The notes: generated by a model from the sequence alone, not told the origin. A DNA stretch of 64,000 nt from Cinnamomum chago (GCA_038049695.1 CP142451.1:127011501-127075500); one strand, 5' to 3'; numbered from the stretch's first letter, positions 44,505-57,105 are shown. Translations and numbers: made by a program.

Positions 44505-46614
44505 CTTTGGCCGGTCATATACAACGAATATGGCTTAATTCTTCCATGTCCAAGCCATTCATAAATTTGTAGGACTTGTGTGCTTCCTCTTGGTGATGTT
44601 GTGGTCTTTGTTATGTTTTAGTTTATGCTGATGTTGGAATCAATGGTTGCGTATTAGTGATTCCTAAATCCTAATATTGAAGAAGAGAAGTAGTAATAAG
44701 AGTTGCTATGGTTTATATGTGTTTCACAAATGCAAAAATGTGTGGCTTTGAAAGCTTTTCCTTTTGACTCTTCTCTCTCAAGAATTTATTTGTGGGAGGA
44801 TTCCACGATTTACAAGTTTTTATTTTTATAGGAGAGGAATCATACATTTCAACCCCTTAATTTGATAGGAATTTGAAATCCTCTCTATCAAGGAGAATCA
44901 GTAGATTTTTCTAAAAGAAAATTCAATGTTTAAGATGTTAAGGAAAGAAATTTGAAAGAGGCCGGTTTTCCTTTTTAACAAATAAAAACATATTATAGTT
45001 GTTTATTACAAGTAGTAGTGGGCAGTGATATATTATTCTCAAAGTTTGTAGGTTCAAATTCTACCCCATGTAAGTAATTTTCTTCATATAAAAGAAAAAA
45101 GAAGAGATAATCATCCACTAACAAACACCACTTGACCAACACCTTTCATCATCCTCTCACGCTATGACTTAGAGAAATTTTGAGTTGAAGGAGTGGCACT
45201 CCACAATAGGGCCCGCCGATTGGAAATTCTAGCCCCTCAAAATAAATGTCATCCTAGTGTATTGAATATCTCCAAACTTTATTTCAGTGGGAGGTTTTTT
45301 TTTTTTTTTTTAGTAGAAACATCTTGTTGATGTTATTTCGGTGGGAGAGTTGGTCTCATCATAAAATTAACTGTTTGATTATCAAATTTTCTATAGATGA
45401 GCCTAGTAGTTCTACTCCAGCTCAGGATTTCTGCCTAAGGATCCAGGTTCTGGACACTTGGTTGATCATTCTTCTTGGTTGATCATTCCTAGTAGCCCTA
45501 AAACATGTGTACAAGAGAGTGGTTCTCTGCCTCTCTGAGTTTTGAGATTTTGATGATGTCACGCAATTAATCTCAAGTGGGATTTTCTTTTTCTTTTTTT
45601 ATTTGCTTCAATAGACTGGTGCACACTCATGCTATCCAAGTCCTTATCCTATAGACCCGATAGTCATTCCCTGATTGCATCGGTGGATAGGAAGATGTCT
45701 CACCACATTGACATATTGATTGGCAAATTAAATTTTCTAAAAATATGGGCTCCTGAGTTGAGAGTTAGTAAGTTTGAATCGCCCATTTAGGGAAAAAAAA
45801 AAAAAAGACTAGGAACAAAAAAAAAAAAAACAAAAAACAGTAAAAAAAAAATGTCTACTTCAAACAAATGTAGTCGAAATTTAGATGACACAAGCCACTC
45901 CAAAATGGGGATATGTAGTGCGTTTACATACATCAAAACTCAAAATCATCACAAATGTCAAAGACATAAATGCCCTTAGCAGGGGACAATAACTAGTGTC
46001 CCTTCATCTTGCATTTTAGTGGGCCACCCTTGGGACAATTATGATGATCACTTGTTGCCCTCTGTGGTTGGCAAATGAGTGATTAAAATCAACACCAGAC
46101 AGAAAACACCTCTTAATGGTGGCCATCTCGGTTGAGTGTGCAAACCAAAGTTTTAAGATTATTATTGATATATTACCAGGTATCTTGTGCCCACATTAAT
46201 TACCTATATGCATGATGAACGCTTGAACAGAAAGGAAGTGGCTTATACTTCCTATAGCTAAACATCAGTTTTATTTAATGATCATCATGAGCATCTCATA
46301 GGAGCTTTCAAGACAAAAGATTAAAGGTTTGATTCGGCCATTCGTTTTACATGTTCTTGACTTTATTGTTACGACTTTTGAATGAAAACGAAATTTAAGG
46401 CATATGAATAAGTTACTTGGATCAATTCTCTTAACACCATCCGACATAATCCTATAGATGCCTGCAGTAGTCTTACATGGTCGGTTGGAGTGTCCTGCAG
46501 TCTTACCTGCATGGAATGGTTCATAGCATTTGGTACTGTTCGGATTTTAAACCCAATGACAATCAAAGGGTGATCATGACTTTGAAAGGTTTCTATTTTA
46601 CAGTTAAATTGATG
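44505..46614 (+). other. PR10-2 3' flank and start of unit C
   Basis: Non-coding, with homopolymer runs (T at 45297-45311, A-rich at 45790-45850). From about 45880 it aligns with the PR-10 upstream regions of units A and B. Confidence 0.6.
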
Positions 46615-49388
46615 GCAACTGTCACATTTCGGTCCCGAAATCATCCTGGCCTAGGATAATTCCTGAGATGTGTCACACGTACTTCCGCATGTTGTACCTA
46701 TCTCGAATCAAATACAACACACGAAGGAGAAAAAAACGACTAATCCACATGTGAGAACAATTAACATTTAATATAGCGGAAGTCGTAATTCATTTACAGA
46801 AGGTATCATCTTTCATCCAGTGCAATTAAACATTTAAGTTTGATACAAAAGAATTAGACAAGTATATACATTAAGTTTCAAAAGAGGGGCCAATGAAAGA
46901 ATCTATGTACAACCATTGAAAGAACCTATACATTCACTACCAAAAGTATATTCAAAAGAAATTCGTATGACCATATGAAAAGGATAGTCACACGAACTAT
47001 GGTATCTACTAGTGTAATCCGCACTCCGAGGAGGTCCAATCTAGGCTGGCCCTGGTTCTGGCCACTCTTCTAATCCTGCCGGTACCTCTTAGGTACTCTC
47101 CTCTCTCTCCTGGGCCTCTTCAAGACCGGGAGCTGCATCTGCGTCTGTAACACCAAATGTAGTATCTTAATAAGACGATTTAGCAAGTATAGGCAAAATA
47201 AAGAATTACATAATGTTGCAACTTTGAGTTTAAGACAAGTAAATCAGTAGATAGCAATGATAAGTATCTGCTACGCAAATTGTGCAAAGAATTGAATAAT
47301 TATGCTGATGAATCAATAAATAAGAAACCATATTAATTTTGGCTACTACTTTAAGCTCATCATCTCAAAGAGAGCAAATCTAGTTGGGATGTCACCAGCG
47401 GCCCGGCCAAAGGCTAACTAACTGGCTACCCGGTTCTGAAGTTCCGGTGCTCCAGGCGACTTACTGCAGTAGTCTCTCATAACTAAACCAAGTGCTAGCC
47501 CCGTCGGACGTCACAAGGTCGAAGCTAGGTAGTGCCGACTCAATCGAATCAAACTAGTCGAATAATAAGTGGATTCAAGTGAGTTTGTATTCCAAATCAT
47601 TTCCAAATAAACTCAATTCAATTCATACATCATCGTATCGTATACTCACTCAATCCACATTTCACATGAGTACTGAATCGATATACCATATATAGAGAAT
47701 GACGGAGGAAATAGAGCTGTTAAACCTCAAGGATATTGATAATGCAATAATAATTGATCTGTCAAATGAAAAGTCAAGTGAAAATATAATTCAATATGAA
47801 ATGCAATAGTTTAAGGAATCAGGGAATTTTACTAATCATTTCTAACTATTTATTTTAGTCTTTCACTGTCCAATACAAAGTAAGTTTAGCAAAAATCAAT
47901 GTATTACTATCTTTTCAGGTGTCACTAATTATGAGAGGTACATTGAGTTTCTCAACTAACCCTCATGGCATAGTGTTAGACTAATAATTATCCATTAGAC
48001 CAATTAATAAAGTTAACGGTTCCATTTTAAGGTCATAAAGTCTCAAGGATCCCAAAATTCCTATGGAAGTAAGGGTGAGCGCAAAAATCCACTTGATGGA
48101 GGATTAAAGAGGGTTAAAATAGGCTAAGGGAGTTAATACTCCACTTAATTGGGCCCAAAAATAAAATAAAAAATGGGCTTCAAGTCCGCTCGAGCGGACC
48201 CATATCCGCTCGAGCGGAGGTTCCCAGCAGGATCACGCGCTCGAGCGGCCGGTTCAGGTTTCCATGCAGTGAGTGGGTCCGCTCGAGCGGCCCTCTGCGC
48301 GCTTGAGCGCCCACTCCAGAATTCCAGTTCGGAATTTCTGGTGGTGTTTCCCCTTTCCTTCTCTTCCCACACTTCTTCTAACATAAAACCTGCACAAAAA
48401 TGGAGTCTTCATGCTCCCATTTAATGCACTCAATCTCTCCAAATCAATTTCATCAAATTTGAACCATGAAACCATTCATTGATTAAGAACTAAGAGCATT
48501 GAGTAAATGTATCATTGAATCAATGAAATTAACAAGAATGTAAATTCATATTATGCATATACTTGCCTCAATTTTAAGCTTTCCAAACCTCTTCTACTAT
48601 CTTGGTGTTCAAAACCCTAAAATCCCCAAATGACTCAAACCCTAGACACAATATCCATCAAAACACAAATCAAAGTCTATACATGCTTATGAGAGGTTCC
48701 TTTGACTCTCATACAACTCAAAAATCCCAACAAGGAGAGTTTGAAGCCTACCTCTTGTATAATTCCGAATTTGAAGGAGTGGAGGATGAGGGAAGTGTCG
48801 TTCTTGCCAACAAGAAGAGAGGAAGATGAAGAAGAAGATGATCTCCACTATGGGTTTCACTTTCAAGGCTAAAGAACTTGGAAAAGGGAGAGAAATTGAG
48901 AGGAAGGAGAAGAGAGGAAAGGTTCTCACTCACTCTTTCTCCACATTCAACATGCACAACGAATGAAGTGACTATGTTGGGTTGTTTAAAGTGATAAAGA
49001 TGGAATTTTGCATAAAAGCCCATTAGTTGTGTATAATTCTAATTTAAGTCAATTGAGGGTCCATTACTTCAACGAGTGATCAAATGAAGTAACGCTGAAT
49101 ACGAAAATCGACGTGCTCAACGAGATACACGCGATGACGCCAAGATGACGTGAAAATAATGCAAAACAAGAAAATATACAATTACGGAAAAGTCCTTGAC
49201 TCAATCCAAATGAGTCAATTCAATTCCACTCAACTAATCAAAACTCAAGACTCAAGAATAATTAACTCGGTCTGAAACAACTAATGAGTACTAAGTTCGA
49301 TGATTTACAACTAAACACGATTAATTACACTAAATCTTCATTAATTAACACTAATGAGAATTAGGTGGGGTTGGGGTGTAACAGCAAC
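46615..49388 (-). mobile_element. Solo LTR C (TGTAACACCCC family), TSD GCAAC, in the PR10-3 promoter region
   Basis: LTR 46620-49383 (2764 bp) starts TGTCACATTTCGGTCCCG and ends GGTTGGGGTGTAACA, with perfect duplications GCAAC at 46615-46619 and 49384-49388. PR10-1 keeps the empty site: GATGGCAACAGATAATTC at about 30716-30733. It ends 347 bp before the PR10-3 ATG. Five CCGCTCGAGCGG-type palindromes lie at 48184-48312. No internal domain. Confidence 0.95.
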
Positions 49389-49638
49389 AGATCATTCATG
49401 TTACATCAGAGGATCCATACTCTGTTTTTATACTCCCCTCTTACGTACGGATCATGAACTCTAGATAGATTGATTCATCACTGTCCAATTCCAGGAGAAA
49501 AAGTTGAAGTCCCCTCCTCGTCCAACTCTCACTAGAAGACAAGGAAAGGCATCACAAACATCTTTCATCTGTTAGGAACTCTTGATAACCCCAAGAACAA
49601 GAGACCCATTTCACCATCTACCTATCTTACCAAACATG

Positions 49639-49646
49639 TATAAATA
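49639..49646 (+). promoter_or_regulatory. TATA box of PR10-3
   Basis: TATAAATA about 91 bp before the ATG. The proximal 340 bp of the promoter are kept, and the LTR displaces everything further upstream. Confidence 0.7.
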
Positions 49647-49729
49647 CTTGAACAAATCACATATCTTTTCAAACACACATCACCTACATTTGATTTGTCT
49701 TTCAAAGAGAGTAAATATTTCCTAACAAG

Positions 49730-50622
49730 ATGGTTGCAGGTTCAGTCAGCAATGAGATCAAGTCTCCCATTGCCCCAGGGAGGCTCTGGAAGGCTATTGT
49801 GAAGGACTCCCACAACCTCATGCCCAAGCTTCTACCTGACATCATATCAAGCATGGTCATCCTCCAAGGAGATGGTGGAGTTGGAACCATCAGACAGTCC
49901 AACTTTAGTCCAGGTGAAGTATTTAAATAGGCATATTACTATTTTGAGTTCAGGTTGAGCCCACCAGACCCGGTTAACTAAACTCAAAATCTATACACAT
50001 TATAATGGTTGCGTCAAAGGTGAGGACATCTCTGATCATGAGAGACAACGTAAAACCACAGCCTGAGTGTAGGCCATATATAAATTGGACCTGAACGGTT
50101 AGTATTGGACTGGGCCAATAGCAGTTGTATTGAAATGAGTTCGAACACAACCCAAGGGAGCCCAGTTTGGCAAACAAACTATGACTACCAGCACTTACCT
50201 AGTGGGCTGGGCCAGGCCCATTTTCTGCTCACCAAATACAGTTTTATTGAATGAGGAACATAGGTGCAAAAAAAAAAAGAAGCTTTGTTATTGAATTCTT
50301 CATTTTTGTTAAAACTGCAGCCATCAAGGAGTATAGCTACTGGAAGGATCGTGTAGATGCAGTCGATGATCAAAAGCACGTCTTCAAATACTCTGTCATC
50401 GAAGGCGGTCTGATCGGGAAAAAGGTTAAATCCACTTCTTTCGAGCTCAAGTTCGATGCAGCAGCTGATGGAGGGAGTGTGTGCAAGTTGAATGGAGAAT
50501 ATGAGACAATTGAAGATCGCCTGCCAACTGAAGAGGAAACTAAGGAGATGATAGGTGGCATGATTGGGATGTTTAAGGCAGTAGAAGGCTACCTCCTTGC
50601 AAATCCAGATGCATATGTTTAG
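49730..50622 (+). CDS. PR-10 / Bet v 1-family protein, copy 3 (PR10-3)
   Basis: Exons 49730-49913 and 50321-50622, 161 residues, intron only 407 bp with the same phase and splice sites. Changes from PR10-1: Ile23 for Met, Met for Ile in ISSMVIL, Gln for Glu before the glycine loop (LQGDGGVG), AAADGGSVC, KLNGEY and a C-terminal Val. Closest to PR10-1. The reading frame is intact. Its distal promoter is replaced by solo LTR C, so its regulation may differ from that of its sisters; this is inference. Confidence 0.93.
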
Positions 50623-51800
50623 ATTTGGCGGGTCATGATTTAGCGCTAATAAGGCCTAGTTCTTCCATGTTCCGAGCTATATATTCATGGATTTCTCTTT
50701 AGGATTGGTGTGTTTCCTCTTGATGATCGATGTTGTCGTCTCTGTTATCTTCTAGTTTATGCTGATGTTGGAATCAATGCATGGTTGGGTATTATTGATT
50801 CCTAATATTTGAGTACGTAGAGAAGGATTGAGAGTTTTATGGATTTGTATGTGTTTCAAAATGACAAAGTTGTGGCTTTGAATACCTGTCCTTTGATTAT
50901 TCTTCTCTTTTAAGAATTTATTAGTGCAAAGAGAATTCAATGCTCCCCAGATATTATTTTCACGGGATCGAGAGTGAAATCTTATATTTCTACCACTACC
51001 CCTCCCGTAGAAATCAAGATTCTCTATCGAGGAAAATCAAATCATTTTACAAAAAAAAAATATTATATATGCTTAGTGCTATAAACTTGAAATTAGAAAC
51101 GTGCCAATTAACTCCACTTTTTATGTTCCCATAAAATCTTCAAATGCCTTTTAAAAATATACTGGATTTCTTTCCAAAATATTCAATAGAAAGCTAACTA
51201 ACGGCGTACATATTTGTAAGGACCATTGTTTCAAAACTAATTCTCAACCGGGTTAACTCAGAGAAAGTCGAATACCTAGTGAAAAACTCGGACCTTAATT
51301 CATAGCAAGCAGTAGGCATAGATGGAGCTATGTATGATAAAATAAGGCCTCCAAAAGGGGCTTATATTCTCCTAAAGATCTAATCTAGCTACTTGCGTAG
51401 CTTCCATCGAACAAACTACATTGATCTATTAAAAGAGTAGGAAAGGTTGCCATGTGCCTACAGACCTATTGCTGCAATAACTTTTAAGCCTATCAGGCCT
51501 TCTTTACCAAATCTATCTGTGTAATCTAAGGCCCAATGGCCTAGCTCAGTGCACATTTCTTTCAGTTAATGTACTCAAACAGTCAGACCTACAAAGGCTG
51601 TTAAATGGCTCTTCCAGGTAAGAATTCTTTCTGCCAGAGCATTGGTGTTGATTTCAAACAGAGGCACATTCAGACGCAAGCCAAGCTGATCTGCTCATTT
51701 CCAATTCAGTTCCGTATAGATAGTGAGAGTTTTATTGTAAGTCGTAGTGTACAATACATTTTCGTGTCAAATGGCCTACGTACCTTTTTTTTTTTTTTTT
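50623..51800 (+). other. PR10-3 3' flank, no gene
   Basis: Aligns with 33092-33670 up to about 51090; then AT-rich, ending in a run of about 22-24 T (51785-51806) that served as MULE target. Confidence 0.6.
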
Positions 51801-53189
51801 TTTTTTGAGATTTTACCAAAAAAAAATACTTTCGATAACAAGTGGGCCAAAAGAAACACTTTAACCGACCGTACATCAGAACAATCAGTTTGCCTGAAAC
51901 GGTGTTTTTTTTTAAGGAGTTTCAACTAGCGTCCCTAGGGACCTTATTTTTATTAAGCTAAGCATCCCTAGGGACCCTGCGGCGAACACAAATTAGAATA
52001 AAAGAGGCGTTTTGCTCGTGTTTCGTTGTCAGGGCTTCACATACATGTTCCTCTGCGCCCATTTCTTCCTCGAAAAACTGTGGTCCCCTCCAACATTTGT
52101 TCCGGCTGCTGCTCCTGCTTATCGCCACCAACTGTGGTCCCCTCCCACACGTCTTTGTCGAAGGTTTCTGACCTTTTTTGAGTCGTCTAAGTTGGATTGT
52201 CTTCTAGGTTGGGTTGTTTGTTTGGTGGGGAACATTAAAGTGCATTAAAGCCACCTCTTGAAGGTCATTCTCACCTCTTGAAGACCATTAAAGCCACATG
52301 CCTTTGTTTGGTGGGGAACATTAAAGTGCATATGATACTCTGTTTGGGGTAGAGCAATGGAAAGGTAAAGTTTGTATTTTGCCCTAAAACATGATTTTCT
52401 ACCGTTGATAAACCCTTTTCATAATACCTAGTTGCACGTAACCATTTCTATATGCATTTCATTGTCTTCTTCCCCACAACATCCCATCATAAAAAAAATA
52501 GACAGATAGAGATTTGAAATCAAAGTGTTTGTGCTTTCCTTTTCCTTTCCAATATAAATACTTCTGTCATGATAATAAGAAGAAATGTTGTATTTTTATC
52601 ACGACCATTGATCAAAAACTCATTGGGCCCTTTCAAGGGAAATAACAAACCAGATTGCTGACAACTGTGTGATTGATCTAAGATTTTGAAGGTGACTGAT
52701 ATTTGTAGATCTCAAACCCAGCAGCGAATGACTTGAACCAAATGTTTGAAGCCAAGATAGAGATTGGCATGCAAACATCTATGATATGATTTTTTATGTT
52801 TTTATTTTTCACTGACATTGATGTGAGAATAATATGAACCAAAAGAAATGTCAGCATACAATTGAATTTTGGGTTTTAGAGAAACTGGTAGATAATATAA
52901 AGAAAATGATTTGAAATAAGTTATGTGATTAGAAAGAACGTAGAGAATCATATATGAAAATAAAATTTTCATTTGATTACCACTTGGGGTTGTAAAAAAA
53001 GCAAGATTAATTGAATCAATGTTATCAGAAATAATTGTACCACTGCTGATGAATAGCCTTACTTACCAGTCAACTTCCAAATGGACTTGTGGTATTGAAC
53101 AAATGTTCCTTTTGCAAATTATATATGTTCAGTGAAGCATGTTTGTTATTACTGATTTAACCAACTAATATGAAATGTTTTAATGTTGC

Positions 53190-53655
53190 AGTATTCCTTC
53201 GGATATTGATGTCCTAATAATATTACATTATGATGGTAATTTTCAATATGATCTCAAAGGTCCTCAATATATCAGAGGAAGACAAAAGATGAGGCATCTC
53301 CCTAAAACCATAACATATAGTGAGCTGGTAAACGTAGCACTCGAAGCATCAAACTGGGAAACAAGTGTGGAAGCGTTATGTATAAAGCACCTTCTTCACA
53401 ATGGAAGTTTTTTTTCATTGATAGACATTGATGATGACAATGATGTAAAGGGAATGTTCAGAGCTTTGGGGCCTTATCCAAGAAACAATATATTGTTGTT
53501 CGTTGCAAGAAGGGAAGGAGACACATATGCTACCAAAGAAACCCTAGAAATCAGGTTCGTACGTAGTGAAATTTATTTTTAATCCATAATTGTGTTTATA
53601 TAAATCCAAAGTTAATTGATCCATGTGTTTTTTATGCAGAAACAATAAGAGGTAA
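53190..53655 (+). pseudogene. MULE transposase N-terminal-like ORF, truncated
   Basis: After an acceptor GTTGCAG| at 53191, a frame reads IPSDIDVLIILHYDGNFQYD, then LPKTITYSELVNVALEAS and DVKGMFRALGPYPRNNILLF. It splices at CAG|GTTCGT (about 53554) to 53640 and stops at 53655. The pattern (a beta-rich stretch asking for a hydrophobic ...HYDG... start, then a DVKGMF helix) resembles the PB1-like N-terminus of plant MULE transposases. The MuDR, DDE and zinc-finger parts do not follow. A second frame at 53680-53964 (acidic, Ser-rich) may continue it after a shift. Confidence 0.5.
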
Positions 53656-54350
53656 AGAAATAAACATCAACGAGAAGCCTTGATCAATGAAATTAGGTTA
53701 ACCAAAGCAAAAGAGTTGGTGATTGAGCCACACACGAAAGAATTTCCCACCATCTACTTGAATGAGGATTGCGATTTCAATTTTCCATCAACACCGAATG
53801 GTATGATAGGAGAGGAGGAACCAATCATTTGGGCTTTGGACAATGATGCAAGTATAGATCGTTCAGAGGATGTTCATTACTCTACGAGTATACCCTCCAT
53901 TTCAAGACTCACGAAAGAACATAGTTCAAACAAGGAGCAACAATTTCATGTTCCGGATGAGTAGATTACTAGAGCGTTGAACGATGTAATTTTTTGGGTT
54001 TTGTTTTTGCATATTAACAACAAATTTCAACCGATTTAATGATATTTTGTTTCAAATGGTTATTTATGGCTCATTCTTTATGCATACGAACAGCAATGTA
54101 ATCAGAAGAAATTTAATGACATGTCAATGACATTTTGTGTTTTTCCAGATGTAATGTTCCATCTGGCTTCCTCTTGGTTGTTAATGTATGATTTCCCTCA
54201 TTTCATTTTATTTTTTTCCCTTGAATAATTCCAAATTCAAGTTGGAATTCCCTCTGCAATTATGTTGGAATGGACCTTATCTACCCATAAAGACTACTTC
54301 TGCTATGCACTTTGTCTTAATATGTATAAGAAAGCAGATGTTGATGCATG

Positions 54351-54745
54351 GGTCCCTACTGACCCTTATCTATAACTAATATCGGTCGTAAGGGATGCAA
54401 GGAAGGAAACAGACGTTGTTCAATTGGTCCCTAGGGACCCTTATCTATAACTAATATCGGTCGCTAGGGACGCTGGGAAGGAAACAGATGTTGTTCAATT
54501 GGTCTCTAGGGACCCTTATCTATAACTAATATCGGTCGTAAGGGATGCAGGGAAGGAAACAGATGTTGTTCAATTGGTCCCTAGGGACCCTTATCTATAA
54601 CTAATACGGTCGTAAGGGATGCAGGGAAGGAAACAGACGCTGTTCAATTGGTCCTTAAGGACTTTTATCTATAACTAATAAAGGTCGTTAGGGACGCTGG
54701 GAAGGAAATTTGGGTTGCTTTATGAGTCGTTAGGGACGCTGGGAA
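54351..54745 (+). repeat. 75-bp tandem array in MULE-1
   Basis: Units start at 54351, 54426, 54501, 54576 and 54650 (75, 75, 75, 74 bp), with a partial fifth and a sixth stub. Each begins GGTCCCTAGGGACC, a 14-bp palindrome in the best copies, and includes TATAACTAATATCGGTCG and GGAAGGAAACAGA. The CCCTAGGG core is shared with both TIRs. Confidence 0.9.
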
Positions 54746-55148
54746 GCTTGTGTGTTTAAATCACGGTGGATTAACAACAACTTTACAATTGTTGCCTCAT
54801 TACATCAAAAATCAACTTCAACTTCAACAAATAAATCTCAACCCAAACAACAATTTCATTACATCATTTTCACAGAAAATAACAACTTCATTACACATCA
54901 TACATCAACTTTAAATTCAACAAAAAAATTACATCCAAATAAATTTCATCCAAACTACGCGTTCTTTACATTATTTTCATCCAAAAGAATACAAGTTCAT
55001 TACATCAATTTCACCAAAAGAATCTCATACGTCCTTGGCATATAATAAAACAGAAGTCTATAAAGCTGGGAAGTTCAGGAGTTGAAGCATGTCAGCATTC
55101 ATAAGCCAGCTTCTCTTTAATATCTCAACCAAAATCTTGAATACTAGT

Positions 55149-55513
55149 TCATGTGTTTGTTTCAGGGCGCCACCGCTCCACCAAACCGGTAATCAATGCG
55201 TGATCTATTCTAATCCACCTCATCTGTGCAAGGTGGTATAGTCCGGACATACGAACATATTCTAACTGCCTCTCGTTTAGATGCCATGTCCCGTAATCAG
55301 GGTTAGTCGGAATGCATCTATAAGTACCAAGCTCCTGTCAACATGTAAAAGAGAGCACGTCAAAAACCATGCATTGATATTCAATTGAAAATGGTAGGTG
55401 GTTTAGCAACATACGATCCCATTATATATGGCTGAACTAATATGTGTTTCCTGCTCAGAGAGAAGATCAACTGTAGCATTTTTGTTTGCATTGTTGCTCT
55501 TTGCTTCAGACAT
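55149..55513 (-). pseudogene. Plant mobile domain (PMD) protein, N-terminal fragment
   Basis: Exon 1 (55513-55415) opens at ATG with MSEAKSNNANKNATVDLLSE. A 80-bp intron (GTATGT...TTGACAG) leads to exon 2 (55334-55149) reading NPDYGTWHLNERQLEYVRMS, then GLYHLAQMRWIRIDHALITG and LVERWRPETNT before a TGA. This is the start of the PMD (aminotransferase-like, MAIN-type) domain. PMD genes are known to ride in MULEs, and their host relatives act in transposon silencing. Only 94 codons remain; the part after RWRPET is missing. Confidence 0.85.
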
Positions 55514-56019
55514 CTACCAGTTACAATCAAAAGCAACAATATTAACCCATAATAATATTACCTCAACCGGGCATGCCAGAGAAGGATGGAAAGACAGTGT
55601 ACAGAAAGGTCAAGTTTGGGGAATGCACTGCTAACTACTTTGGAGCTACTCACCTAGGAAAAAAGACACTGGACTTTACCAAGATCACAAATGAGGAATG
55701 ATGAGCCCAGGACTCAATAGTCCACATGCATATCTAAATAGATATTTGAATAAAATATAGGCAATGCCAATTGGGACCAGTGGATCCGCCAAGACACATC
55801 CCAAAAGAATCTGGAGATCCCTTTGCATGTGGCCTCCACCTCAAGAAGAAATTTCAACCTGAACCTTCGTAATAAAAGATGAAATTGATGGCATTTCTTT
55901 CGGTGAGCCCTATACCCCAATAGAAATTCTTCTATGATATTAGCTGTATGATGATAATGGTGATGTGATGCCGTCTGTCTTTTGTTCCAGTTGGACTTCG
56001 TTGAGTCTATATCTGCTCA

Positions 56020-56680
56020 TTGTCTTTCTTTTGTCTTGTTAATTTGTCTAGCCATTTGTTTCCTTCTATTATGCATTCTGTAGCTAATGTTTTTGCCACA
56101 GCTACCTATCTTATCAACAGGCTCTAAGTAAAACAGTTGCAAGTCTCATCCCCTTAGCAGAACTTTTCCATCACACTCATGATTACTCTCTACATTTTTT
56201 AGGGTCTTTAGCAGTTCCTGTTATCCCTGGTTAAGACCATACACACCATACAAACTAGACCCACGATCCAAATGGTGTATCTTTCTTGGATATAGTCTCA
56301 ACCATAAAGGGATTACTGGTGGAATTTATTTGTCTCGCCAAGTTGTTTTCAATGAGGATTTTTTTCCCCTTACAACAGGCCTCTCAATCTTCTTCTTCCT
56401 CTGTTTCACCCACTTCAACCCACAATTCTTTTTTAGCTTCTCATTGGTTCTCTTTTGTTTGCCCACTTTCCTCTGTTCTTAGACCTGTTTCCACTTCACA
56501 TTGAAATTCCACACCCACCTCTATTTTAGGCCATGTTCCTTCAACACTACCTGTCACTGCTACTACTATACCTCCCTTTTCACATTGCCCTTTCCTTGAC
56601 CTCTCTCAACCACAAAGCAGTATTCCCAAATCTACTTCATGTCCTATCACATGCACTAAGGAATGTCTTATAAGTGTGTG
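56020..56680 (+). pseudogene. Copia pol fragment (integrase C-terminal part) nested in MULE-1
   Basis: With frame changes one reads YLINRL, LRPYTPYKLDPRSKWCIFLG, YSLNHKGI and IYLSRQVVFNEDFFP, the conserved end of copia integrase, then a Ser/Thr/Pro-rich linker (56380-56680). The Tyr-Lys-Cys motif is damaged. No LTRs are attached, so this is a decayed piece. Confidence 0.75.
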
Positions 56681-56931
56681 TTTGATTGGAAGAGTCTGTA
56701 AAATTCTAGTTCAGAGATTTTTCAAATTGGCAAATGTTGATAGCTTAATCAATCTCTCATGAGTATTTGGAACTGCATGCTTCAAGAATTTCAAAGGTGA
56801 AAAAAACAAAAGCCAACTCAGTACACCCATGACACACTCTTCTTTTAATCATCCCCATCAAACACCTTTTTGTCCAACAATTTCTACACATGTGGTCCCT
56901 AATTTACATGACCATTTGTCTTTGACAACCA

Positions 56932-57105
56932 GATTATGCATTTGTATTTAGCAAGTGATTCAGAACCAGAAACAATATAAACAAGATCATGCATTTGTAT
57001 TTAGCAAGTGATTCAGAACCGGTAACAATATAAAACAGATCATGCATTTTCCTTTGGTAAGCGATTAAGAACCTAAAACAATAGAAAGTAGATCATGCAT
57101 TTGTC
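56932..57105 (+). repeat. 53-bp minisatellite
   Basis: Three units of 53 bp start at 56932, 56985 and 57038 with GATYATGCATTT and contain AGCAAGTGATTCAGAACC; a partial fourth starts at 57091. It adjoins the right TIR of MULE-1. Confidence 0.85.

Larger units (their letters stand above)
34556..45640. repeat. Segmental duplication, unit B
   Basis: Carries the glucanase tail (34556 on) without the glucanase coding exons, the LECRK2 pseudogene, the dynein light chain gene and PR10-2. It lacks LTR A, the copia element, the hAT and LTR B present in unit A, so it preserves their empty sites. The right border with unit C is approximate. Confidence 0.8.

Noticed and set aside
54351-54745. Direct repeats resembling a CRISPR array
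   Set aside because: Units are contiguous 75-bp repeats without variable spacers, in a eukaryotic transposon.
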